64,000 nucleotides of DNA. It comes from Ascochyta rabiei. Lineage: Eukaryota; Ascomycota; Dothideomycetes; Pleosporales; Didymellaceae. Positions 37,067-46,800 of this stretch are shown here, in pieces (positions within the stretch are counted from its first letter, which is position 1; every line of letters begins with the position of its first letter). Position numbers and translations under genes: made by a program. Location: assembly GCF_004011695.2 (NCBI RefSeq), contig NC_082407.1, positions 1,240,001 through 1,304,000 of the forward strand. Reading direction: 5' to 3'. The notes under the pieces are model-generated. The model did not search any database. It was not told the origin of the DNA and worked only from the letters and a program-made list of their open reading frames with translations.

Positions 37067-37572
37067 TGTTAAGTTTTACACTTTAGACAAAGTCTGTAAG
37101 TAATTGTTTAAATAGGTCTTAGGGATAAGTACGTGCAGGGGTTCTTAAGGGAGTAGTTGTCTAGTTAAAGACTGTAGTAGCTCGGGTTGCAAGGAAGAGT
37201 ATAGAGAAGACTCTCTGTTTTATAAGCAGGGTTAAGATATTCTAATAATAAAGTTAATTAACAAAGTTAATTAATAAAGTTAAACATAAACTATAAGGGT
37301 TGTGTTCCTATAAACTATATACTTTATTAATTCTAGTAATAATATAGACTAATTAGTGTTATACATCCTCTAATTACACTAAGTACTAATTACACTAATT
37401 ACTAACTATACTAATTGCGCTAAGCCCTTATTAGGTTATATGTCCCCTTAGCCTTTAACTAGGTGCTAACACTGTAATTGTTGCTTACTTGTTGTTTGTT
37501 CTGTTGTTATAATCACTATGCCGCAGCCACTGTAATTAGATGAATCCTTCTGGTATTCTGTGGATTGTAACA
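37067..37572 (-). repeat. 5' LTR of the outer Gypsy
   Basis: 506-bp partner of 25496-26001, flanked on the right by ACTAC. It is less mutated than its partner (GTTGTAATCCACAGAATACC on the coding strand). Confidence 0.85.
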
Positions 37573-37681
37573 ACTACATACTTAATATAACTTACCCTAC
37601 AGGCAAGTTAGACAACAGGCAAGTCAGACACGTTTGCTAAGCCCCTACCAAACACCTCCTCCTACACTAATGTTTTTCTTA

Positions 37682-39300
37682 ACAACACTATTCAAACGCG
37701 TTAAAAGAAGCGCAGATACTGCTTGCGCTCTAGGCTCTTAAATAAAACATAACTCTATCTCTGTAACGCGCTGCTGCTATCTACAAGGTCCCTTAAAGCA
37801 CACTAAGTAACTAGCACACTAGATAACCCTTATACGCTAAATCTATAGCTAACTTACAGAAGCTAGATAATAATAAAAAGAAGGTAATTATTAAATATGT
37901 TTTTAAGCTAGATATGTAAGGATTTTCCTTTTAGCTTTTAGATATAGCTACTATAGCTAATTCTTTGCGCGTTAAGTATAATCTAGGCCCTATTAGCGTA
38001 AACTAGCCTAGTAAGTCGGTTAAGTAACACCTAGAACTTAAAGTTAAGCATAATTATAAGTATAACTTACGTTATAAGAGATTCTTCTATAAGGATTCTA
38101 AGGTTCTATAGGGCTAGTTTAGCCTAGTAGCTAATACTAAAGCTAAGTATAGCATCTAGGATAAAGACACGTACAACTTTAGTCTTTAACAAGACAGGCT
38201 TTATAATAGGCTAGATCTCCCTAAGAGTAGTTGTTATAGCTTAGAACAATAAGGTTAGCTAAAAGCTATCTAGCTAGGCGACTAGGAGTAGGCTATAGCT
38301 ATAGTAAGCATTAATGCTAAAGGATAGGCTATTCCAGCCTTCCTTATCTTTAAGGCCTACTACTACCTCTCTGTCTAGTACAAGGAGGAAGAACTGCCTT
38401 AAGACTAGGTTATTAGAGTCTCTAATAACAGCTAGACTACTAATAAGCTTAGTATAGACTAGTTAAAGCACTTTAATGCCTATACAAAGACGCGCACTTA
38501 GAGAGTACACTAGCTACTTCTTATTAATAGCTACAAGAGCTATAACTCCCTTACCTTCTAATAATACTATAAGGAAGTAAAGATTATAACACTGTATATA
38601 CCTCTACACTTATTACACCTCTTATAGCTACTAGATATAGGCTATTTTGCCCCTTTAAAAAGGGTATATAGACGCTAAGCTAAAGATCTATGCGTAACTT
38701 ACTAACTACCTTACTTATATTACTAGAACTAAGTTCCTACTATGCTTTATAGGCGTCTATAAGGAGATATTTACTTCTAGCAATATCTAAGAAGGCTTCT
38801 AAGGCGCTAGAATAGTCTCCTTTAATCCAAAATAGGTTATAATAGGTCTTAATGTCTGCCTACGTACCCTACTACTGCCTACTATAGAAGATAAGCCCTA
38901 GCAGTCCTTAACTCCTAGCAATACCCTATAAATAGGGTTGCAATTAACATTAATTTAAGAGAGAATCTAAAGGCATGTAAGCAGCTTAATAGCTTTAATA
39001 GTTAAGGCCTTTAAAAAGCTTACTAAAGGCGTAGCTATAGTAGCGCATAAGCTAGTATTAGCTTAAAAGGGAATTACTTGGCTTTAAGTAGTAAATAAGG
39101 CTGCTATGCAATATAAATACACAAAAGAAAGTAGTTAAAGTAAAGTAGGAGGAAGTTCTAACAGCTAAGGAAGGACTTTAATTAACTACTCTAAATAATT
39201 TTAGGGCGTATAGTAATAGAAAGAAGGTAAGAAACTAAGTAAGTGTTAAAGGAGGTAAGGTAACCTAAACTTTAAAGACACTATAAAAAGTGCTATAATG
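37682..39300 (+). pseudogene. Fot1/pogo DDE transposase, RIP-degraded
   Basis: One plus-strand frame, interrupted by many TAG/TAA codons, aligns in order with fungal pogo-family transposases of the DDE superfamily. The visible blocks are: KDTYNFSLQQDRLYNRLDLP near 38165 (the NFDETG region, its catalytic Asp changed); AIPAFLIFKAYYYLSVQYKE near 38330; SIDQLKHFNAYTKTRT with the stop read as Q near 38450; LLLINSYKSYNS near 38515 (the LVDGHGSH region, Asp changed to Asn); IPLHLLHLLQLLDIGYFAPL near 38600; and an amphipathic tail. The length, about 530 codons, is right for the family. Catalytic residues are lost, so it cannot act. Confidence 0.8.
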
Positions 39301-39410
39301 TAGGGTATAACTTATACACATATAAAAAGCCTATAGAAGGTGTTACTAAAAGACATTATATGCTGTGCTACTGTACAAAAGGCTAATGTAGGCTAATGCA
39401 AGCTATAATA

Positions 39411-39482
39411 GGATGGAGGTTTAGTGTGGTCTTGGCAGAGTGATCCGCTCGATCGTGTGATCCGCTCGACCGTGGAGTACGT
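39411..39482 (+). repeat. Right terminal inverted repeat of the Fot1/pogo element
   Basis: Reverse complement of 25279-25350 with four mismatches, followed by the target TA at 39483-39484. Confidence 0.85.
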
Positions 39483-39674
39483 TAAGCGTTTTGTTTGATG
39501 GACGAACCTTACAAATCCCTCACGACGCTAGGTAGGGGTCAGAAGTGATTGACAGGATTAACAGGGTGGCCCTTACGCTAAATCACTCCCCTATCAGCCA
39601 GAGCTTGGCGCGGTATGTATATGTGAGACGACGCCCTTGTTAAGATAGCACCGGCATTGACACTCTACGTTACA

Positions 39675-40979
39675 ATGACTACTTCATCTTTCCCCATTGT
39701 CCCTAACGACGTTCTAGTCGCGATACTCACACAGCTCAAACGGATCGGCGACACCACTCAAGACCTCACTTCATGTTTGCTGGTGAACCGCCATTGGCGG
39801 GAGGCCACTACACCTCTTCTTTACGGAAACGTCGCTCTTACGCATAGCAATTTGACCCGCTTCTGTGAGCATCTGGATGTGAGGAAATATGCTGCGTGTT
39901 TCCATTCCATCACGATATCTCTCCAGCTATACGAAGACCTCGAGCAGGTCTCACAGCTAGTCCCCTTACTCTCTCAATTCTCAAACCTCCGCTCTTTCTC
40001 CTTCGGGCTCGGCAAAGGATACCATGACGTAGTTCCGCAGTCGGCTTTAGTTCGACTCGTGGAGGCGTTACCACCGTCCTGCGAGAACCTCGAAATCGAT
40101 ACATTTGGCTACGATATACGTGCGGAAGGAGATGCAAAGCACCTCTGCGACTCCCTTCGTGGAACACTTCCAAGAATGCAGCACGTACACCTCCGTGTGC
40201 GAAGTTGTGAGACGCTTTTCACCAACCCTTTGACACCGGATCAAACAATAAGCCTCCCGCATCTCAAGTCCTTCATCTACACCTGCGCCCGCCCGCCCGG
40301 CGTCCCCTTACCTACATGCCGCTACCCGGACCTGAACCTGAACCCCATGACGCACGACCACCCCGACCTCCTCTGGACCACCGTCACCAGCAATCTGCAA
40401 AGACTTGTCGCAGCACCCAACGCCGTCCCCACCAACGCGCATGTCTACGCCTTCACGACAACAGACAGAAACGACAACGACCTTTCCCTCTGGCAAGCGC
40501 ACATTCGCGCTGACATGCGCGCACAAACTAGCCTTGCCCTCCCCCACCGTGCCGTCTGGATGGAAGCCATGATCCGCGGCTCGTACGTGCTGCGGCTCCA
40601 CGACGGGACGGAGGTCATGAGCGTGCCGGCGAATATTGAGGCGATTGCTGAGGGTCGGTTGTGGCGCGAAGTGCGTGGAGGTGCGAGACTACCGGCGGCG
40701 GTGCTGGCGGATGCGCGCGCGGGAAAGGCGAGTTTCGCAGTTGGGTGTGAGGAGAATCCGCTGGCGTATCTGAAGACTAGTACGCAGTGGAGAGAAGCCA
40801 ATCCGAGGAAGAAGCTGAGGACATGGGTCAACGAGGAGAGTCTGGGGATTAGGTTGGTGGGTGCAGAAGTGAGGAGGGGGAAGGACGAGTATCTCTCATT
40901 AGAGATGGTGAAGGAGATCACGCCGGAGGGGTGGAGAAGGGTGGGCATGAACGATGCGTTGGAGGAAATCGGAACTTGA
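39675..40979 (+). CDS. F-box domain protein, 434 aa
   Basis: This is a single-exon gene of balanced composition. The N-terminal motif FPIVPNDVLVAILTQL, then LTSCLLVNRHWREATTPLLY, is an F-box, which docks the Skp1 subunit of SCF ubiquitin ligases. The rest (leucine-rich helices such as LVPLLSQFSNLRSFSFGLG) presumably selects a substrate; the target is unknown. I place the start at ATG 39675 (ACAATGA context), because the six codons upstream begin with TTG, not ATG. The C-terminal half is GC-rich with Arg/Glu-rich ends. The right end of the Fot1/pogo nest is only 192 bases upstream, so the insertion may have shortened or replaced the promoter. Confidence 0.8.
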   Translation: MTTSSFPIVPNDVLVAILTQLKRIGDTTQDLTSCLLVNRHWREATTPLLYGNVALTHSNLTRFCEHLDVRKYAACFHSITISLQLYEDLEQVSQLVPLLSQFSNLRSFSFGLGKGYHDVVPQSALVRLVEALPPSCENLEIDTFGYDIRAEGDAKHLCDSLRGTLPRMQHVHLRVRSCETLFTNPLTPDQTISLPHLKSFIYTCARPPGVPLPTCRYPDLNLNPMTHDHPDLLWTTVTSNLQRLVAAPNAVPTNAHVYAFTTTDRNDNDLSLWQAHIRADMRAQTSLALPHRAVWMEAMIRGSYVLRLHDGTEVMSVPANIEAIAEGRLWREVRGGARLPAAVLADARAGKASFAVGCEENPLAYLKTSTQWREANPRKKLRTWVNEESLGIRLVGAEVRRGKDEYLSLEMVKEITPEGWRRVGMNDALEEIGT

Positions 40980-41040
40980 TATTCGAAGGTTGTTTTGAGC
41001 TTGCAGTATCTACCCGTACCTGTTATACACTGTTCTTTCT

Positions 41041-41838
41041 CTACAACACGGCAACGCACGCCCACGTTTCAGCCCACAACCCACTACAATCACTCTTCAC
41101 TGCCGGATTCCACTTGAACAGGTTGGCCAGCGTCACCTTCGCACTACTCAACACGCTCGCACACGTCTGGTCCTTCTTCACAAAGTAGAACGTCTTGCAG
41201 TTTGCCACCATTCCCGATTGAATCGGCGTCGGTGTCGCAACGCCGTTGCCCGGCTTGGTGCTCGTCGGCTTTGCGGTCGTCGTTGGCTTGGTAGGTGTAG
41301 GTGTAGGTGTGAATCCAACGATGCCGACGCAGAAATATGCATCGCCCCACATCGACTGGCAGTTGTCACCGACGCCGGTGTTCCAGGTGGTGAATTGCTT
41401 GAGCGTGATGCTGTACTTGGCAGCCATGTCAGAGCAATATTCTCCGGGCTGCTGGAGGTGGAATTTGTTGCAGTTGGAGACCATGCCAGGCTGCGTGGGG
41501 AGTGGGGTGGTGATGCCGTTGCCGGGCTTAGTGGTAGTGGTCGTTGGCTTAGCCGTGGTTGTGGCCTTGGTCGGCGTCGGTGTGGGCGTGAAGCCAATCA
41601 CGCCGACGCAGAAGTACGCGTCTCCCCACATGAATTCACAGCTGTCTCCAACTCCAGTGTTCCATGTTGTGAACTGCTTCAGAGTGATACCGTATTTGGC
41701 GGCCATGTCGGAGCAGTACTCGCCAGAGACTTGTAGGTGGAACTTGTTGCAGTTCTCTACCATACCTGGCTGGGTAGGCAGAGGCGTAGTGACTCCATTG
41801 CTGGGCTTGGTGCTGGTTGAAGAGGCAATTCACTTGCA
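41041..41838 (-). CDS. Triple LysM chitin-binding region, possibly the 3' part of the 42211-43113 gene
   Basis: An open frame of 240 codons from 41760 holds three LysM repeats at residues 5-55, 98-148 and 189-239. Each has the fungal pattern: a Cys before the first strand, EYCSDMAAKYGITLKQFTTW or a variant, then Cys and a WG/WAxxxxC end. They are separated by Thr/Pro linkers (TPTPTPTK...TTAKPT). LysM 1 and 2 are nearly identical, a recent duplication; LysM 3 is divergent. LysM domains bind chitin oligomers; secreted forms can shield hyphae or sequester chitin fragments. Upstream the frame closes at a TGA (about 41836) in a place where TGG would fit, and the preceding coding-like stretch (41850-42010) is in another frame. 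So the 5' end is broken or spliced in a way I cannot resolve. Confidence 0.65.
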
Positions 41839-42210
41839 GTTTGATGGTATAAGTGGGACCGCGGTCAAGACTGCGGTATGGTTCAACGGCGGGTAAAGGA
41901 AGGTAAGGCTGATCTCGTCGATGGTGGGGGCCAAAGTTTAATTTAGCTCCTTGGCGTACCAACGTCGAGTGACCTCTCCGCCGTAAGACGGGTACAGTAG
42001 CTCCAGTCATGATACCGACAGCTAAAGGATCTGCGCGCTTTCAAACTCAAACCCCTTGGTTGTGTGGATTTCAGCACTAGCTAGGGGTCTGAACATGTCA
42101 TCCAGCGCCTATCACGCTTCCCTATGTCCCTTATGTACACGTTCCAAAGCTCGAATGGCTAGAAAGTAACGAGGGTTAGAAAGGTATGGCTAGTTGCGGG
42201 AAAAATTAGC

Positions 42211-43113
42211 TCACCAGCCTAGATATTTGGAACATTCATATTCAGATTTGCCACAGTAACCAGCAGCAGAACAGCAGTCGCCGTTTTTGCTACCTTTACA
42301 GGTATATCCGTTGTTGTACGCACATGTACCATCAGGGCTTACACCCCCTGGAGGTTTACTCGATGGTGTGGCAGATGGTGTCAGGCTTGAAGTTGTGGAA
42401 GTCCCGAGACATGGTCCGCTCTGGCAACCCGTGGTGCAAAATTGCGTTTGGTTGCCGCACTGACCTGCCGTAGAACAACACAGGCCAAATTTGGGCGGGC
42501 AGGGTAGGTAGTCGTAGTCACGGCCGCATTTTCCATCTGTCGAGTATGGAAAGCCGCCTTCGCATGAGCCATCTTGACAAGAGCCTTTGCCACAGAAAGA
42601 CTCGCCAGAACCGCACCTGTGTTCCGAATCAGTACCAGTCCACCAAGGAAGAGGCAACCTCTAGGCTTATGTACTTACTTTCCTGATCCGTTGCAGCAAT
42701 CCCCAAAAGTACTTCCAACACAGGTCACATTATAATTCATCTGCCTGCCGCATTGTCCGTCTCTGGTAATTGGCCTCTGGTTCTGCTTCTCTGGGGTCGA
42801 GAGTATTAGCGGGCTTCCATTGATACAGAATAACAACCCCGTAGATTTACTTACGCCAGGAAACACAGTATGTCTTCCCGGGTACAAAGTTCGTGCAGGC
42901 CGGACCAAGACCTGGGTTCGCAGTGATAAACTCATTCAGAGGAATCTTGAACTGGGCAAGGACATCGTCGCAACCTGTCCAAACGTCTGTAGTGTAGTTG
43001 AGGCGGCACAGGGATGCAACGGCTGCTTGTCGCGCGTGGACCACAGGATGAGAGAGCTTATGGGCTGCGGAAGCGAAACCCAGGGAGCTCACAAAAGCCA
43101 ACAGTGGAAGCAT
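42211..43113 (-). CDS. Secreted LysM plus chitin-binding type 1 protein
   Basis: Exon 1 (43113-42855) encodes a signal peptide (MLPLLAFVSSLGFASA) and one LysM domain (CRLNYTTDVWTGCDDVLAQF...GKTYCV). Exon 2 (42790-42679) and exon 3 (42616-42213) encode three hevein-like ChtBD1 units of the CG...CC...GxCG type. The introns are 42854-42791 (GTAAGT...CCCCAG) and 42678-42617 (GTAAGT...ACACAG), and both keep the frame. The third ChtBD1 unit ends at a GW-TGA that is also a good 5' splice site (GGTGAGC). The gene may therefore continue into the LysM array 370 bases downstream; an acceptor exists near 42025, but the frame after it soon stops. It acts outside the cell on chitin. It is divergently paired with the chitinase gene, sharing 744 bases of upstream DNA, which suggests co-regulation. 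Confidence 0.75.
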
Positions 43114-43857
43114 GTTGACACGCTTCAGAAACTCTGGATCTGTGAAAAAGAGACTCTCGGATTGTTCGTGTATTGGAAGTCTGTAAGGGGAGGCTGAAAA
43201 CCTGGTGTCTCAAGAGCTTGAGCGATACCCGGCTGTTGGGACGAATGTTGTATCCAAGAGTCGTCTAAAATTTGACGGACATTGCATTGAATTCCTTTTG
43301 TTGATCACTCAAGCCGTTTTGGGCGCATCGCACGAATAAAAAGATAATGGACATCACCAGCGAGGTCACAAGCGTGGTCAATCACTACTAGTGCCTATAG
43401 CAGGCCATCCTTCGCTGCACAATATATTAAGATGTAAGCGGGCACGGTTCAGATCATTTCGTCCCGCAGAAATGCGTTGCAAGGATGCAGCCGTACTCTG
43501 ACCTTCTCTGACCTGGGCAGACGCCTGAACTCTTCCCGTGTGGCGTCCAGACATCAGAACCGTGGCGGCCCACCTCTTGATATGGCTAGAGAACGCGGTG
43601 ATGGGTTGATCCATACCTTAAACATTGCCACCTATAGCGGCTGGATGCTTGTGCCCGAGAGTAAGGGGCCGAATCTATGTCATGGACGCAGAAAGCCAAG
43701 AAGTACCTGGTACTTGGCAGATATACGCTCGACGGACTCTTATCATACTGTTGTGTGAGCGTACCCAAGTATCTTCAAAGCTGACCCCTCTTACAATTTC
43801 TGTCGTTCAAAGTCTCTCCACTTGAGATTCAGTAGAGTCAAAATCATTTCGGGAGCT
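43114..43857. promoter_or_regulatory. Bidirectional promoter region between LysM and chitinase genes
   Basis: 744 bases separate the start codons of two divergent, functionally matched genes. Open frames inside it (for example 43477-43758 plus) have no family features. I see no named operator. It is probably shared regulatory DNA plus two 5' leaders. Confidence 0.45.
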
Positions 43858-46800
43858 ATGCCGACAAGACATGCCATGCCGTATGGCTTATTGTTTGGCT
43901 AATCTCTTTTCATACTATTCTTGTCTCAGGACAATGGGGACCCGTCTCTCAAGTCAATGGTGTTGATACGTATCAAGCAACGCCAGTTCAGGTAAAATTG
44001 CAAACCTGCGTTTCTCATGTATTGTGGCTGATGAAAGCGGATAGCAAAGTCCCCAGGGAATCCCGACGCTTATCTACAACTGCGCAAAGATGCCAGCCAT
44101 TTGCACAAATGTAAATCGAAGGAATCCCCTGACACCGCAACCTGGAGGCGGCTTCGGGCAACTCGTTGGCGGACTAATCACGCTTCATTTTGACACAGAT
44201 GCAACAAGAAAGGACACAAGACGTAATTTTGCATGTCCAGGCAGTTGGAACAGGAATCATCCTTGTCCAGAAACCGCCCCAGCACAACCGCACACTGTCC
44301 CAAAAGGCTCCAGCTTGAACCGCGGGTCTTTTCCAGCTCGGCCTCACGGACCGTCCCGACAAAACAAACAAAGAGGCGACACAGGCTATAACACGATTGC
44401 AAACGCGGCCGGTCAGCCTGCTGGCATGGTAAGTCAACGCTCTTCTGCTACATGCAAAGATCGAAAAGCGTACACTTTGCACACGATGTGGTTCCCTGTT
44501 CCGATGGGAATGTATGCTAATATCCTATTGCAGATATGGACGTGCGACGAATGGCCAATGGCAACGTAGGGTTCCCAATTCAGGCCTTGACTCCAAACAT
44601 TGACGATTTGTAGTACCGTTGAAGGTGGAGCAGGAGCTACAAGTTACTGTGCCCCTTATGCTCAAAGCTGTCTAACAACAGTGCCACCAGTTACTTACGT
44701 ACGTTCCGAACAGAACTTCCAGTCCGATGCTCAGAGTACCCTTCGTTTGCGTGTAGCAGATGTCAATAATGCTGGTCTGGCAAACGGGGTTTATAGGTTC
44801 CGTTTCAAGACTCTTTTCAATCCAGAAACGGATGACGCAGCTACAGCAATTGAGTATAATGTTGATCCGCAAACCGAATCAGTAAACGTCTGGCTGAGAA
44901 GAGAACTCGATCATGAACCTCACCCGGCCTCAATTTACCGAGTTCATGAGGGCTTCTACGACAATGGGACTGTTAGGAAGTATACAAGATTGAGCGATGA
45001 GGAAGTGAGTCTAGATATGGCAACATTTATGCATGATTCCATACTGAAACATCTTCAGTCCGCCAAGATTCGCAAAAGGGCACTGCAATTGAAACGACGC
45101 CAGGAGGGCGAAGGGGCGCCTCAAGAACGACTAGAGGTAGAGTCAAAACCATCAGCGCAGCAAAACTTTGAAACTCTTCCGAGGCCTCCCCATTTGCCTA
45201 TCATTGAGATAGCTCGAGACTTCATCAATGACCAGGCTGGTGTTGAAGATGGTTCGACGTACATCATGCGTATGCTCAAATCGAGCAATGCTACCATTCT
45301 GCCAAACGAGACTGAATTTACAAACGCTACTCTCAAGACAAGAGAGCTTGTGCCTCCAGCATATGTCCTCGAGCCACTCACCGGTCGAAAAATCTACGGT
45401 GTCTCGGACCTCAGTCCTGGTTTTCTTGACTTCGCATCGTTGCCGGAAATGGTAGGAATGGCCAAGCGTCAATCTGCAAAACGACAATGCGACGCGTCAA
45501 CACCTTGTCCGGATGGTAGTTGCTGCAACAAGAGCGGAAGATGTGGTTTTGGAAAAGAGAACTGTGGAGATGGCTGCGAATCGAACTGTAAGGGCTTCAC
45601 TAAACATCACCGTGATGTGGCTGATTATTTGCTAGGCGATGCAAAGGCTTTCTGCGGCAAAGACAGCGAAGACGGAAACTCAAAATGTCCATTAAATGTG
45701 TGCTGTAGCTTCTTCGGCTATTGTGGTGTAAGTGCAGGGAATCTTACGCTTCATCTAGTCACAGATTGACGATTTGGATTAGGTTGAATCGGAATTCTGC
45801 CTCGGAAACGGTCCCACACAGCCTTGCCAGGCTGGCATGGGGAGCTGTGAAGTTAAGGCAGCTCCAACTTGCGGTGGTGCAACATCGGCCGGGCGGAGCA
45901 TCGGATATTATCGTGAGTTCCAAAATTTTGTTCATACGCAAGACAACCCACTAACGGATCGGAGAGGGTGGAAACGTTCGCGATAGGCAATGCAATCGCA
46001 TCTCACCTAAGGACATCAATACCAAAGGACTAACTCACCTGAATTTTGCATTCGCAACTATTGATCCTGACACTTTCGAGGTGTTGCCGGCCAACTCGGC
46101 TGATTCGGACCTATACAAGGAGTTCACAGGGCTGAAGTCTTCCACGCTGCAGACGTGGATTGCTATTGGCGGCTGGGACTTCAACGACCCTGGTCCAACA
46201 AGAACTACTTTCAGTAACCTGGCCCGTACTGCTGCTCGTCGTGCACGGTTTATCACATCGTTAAAAGCTTTCCTGACGAAGTATGGCTTCCAAGGCGTCG
46301 ACATCGACTGGGAATAGTAGGTGTTCTGCATCGATCATCTATTCGAGTTCTCATCCACTTACAAGAACGCAGTCCCGGAGCTCCAGATAGAGGCGGTATC
46401 AAAGAAGACACAGATAACTATGTTGCGTTAGCCAAAGAGATGAGAGCCTCTTTTGGCGCACAGTTTGGTATCAGTATGGCGATTCCCTCGGCTTACTGGT
46501 ATATGCGTTGGGTGAGTCCACTGAATCCAGGGCAAAATCAATCTAACAACCCCAAAGTTCAAGTTGAAAGAGATGGAGCCTTACGTCGATTGGTTCGGTG
46601 TCATGTCCTACGATCTACATGGACCTTGGGACGCTCAAGTGTTACAGATTGGAAAGGTGGTTCTCGGTCACACCAATATCCCAGAGATCGCCAACTGGAC
46701 GCTTCCTCTGGCTTACGAAGGCGTGAACCCAGCAAAGCTCAACCTGGGTCTTGCCTATTATGCACGAGGCTATACCGTTGCTGACCAAAACTGTAATGGT

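Larger units (their letters stand above)
25496..37572 (-). mobile_element. Ty3/Gypsy element (outer), 12,077 bp including a nested Gypsy
   Basis: LTRs of exactly 506 bp (25496-26001 and 37067-37572) start TG and end CA, and a perfect ACTAC target duplication flanks them (25491-25495, 37573-37577). A purine tract (CAGAAGGGGG on the minus strand) abuts the left LTR, so the element is minus-strand. Minus-strand translation from about 36800 to 35600 gives a clear Gypsy reverse transcriptase and RNase H. Its blocks include KELKVLRKYIKENLKKGFI, SLAGFPITFTAK, the active-site box VVYLNNILVYS at 36143-36111, and KLEKCK. Integrase debris should lie between the nested element and the left LTR (26002-27422). 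Net length without the nested copy is about 4.8 kb. Gag appears to be missing. Confidence 0.85.
25279..39482 (+). mobile_element. Fot1/pogo-type DNA transposon (about 2.1 kb net) expanded to 14.2 kb by nested insertions
   Basis: The ends are 72-bp inverted repeats (25279-25350 and 39411-39482, four mismatches) starting ACGTACTCCACGGTCGAGCG, and the TA dinucleotide is duplicated on both sides (25277-25278, 39483-39484). Removing the Gypsy element at 25496-37572 and one 5-bp duplication leaves 2122 bases, the usual size of Fot1/pogo elements. The right part encodes the DDE transposase remnant. The right end sits 192 bases upstream of the F-box start codon. The inverted repeats are hardly RIP-mutated while the interior is badly hit. 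Confidence 0.85.

Noticed and set aside
40445..41065. 206-codon minus-strand frame
   Set aside because: Antisense to the GC-rich 3' half of the F-box gene; no domain, and codon use follows the sense gene.
41218..41896. Two long plus-strand frames
   Set aside because: Antisense shadows of the LysM repeats, with repeated Gly/Val/Arg runs mirroring the Thr/Pro linkers.
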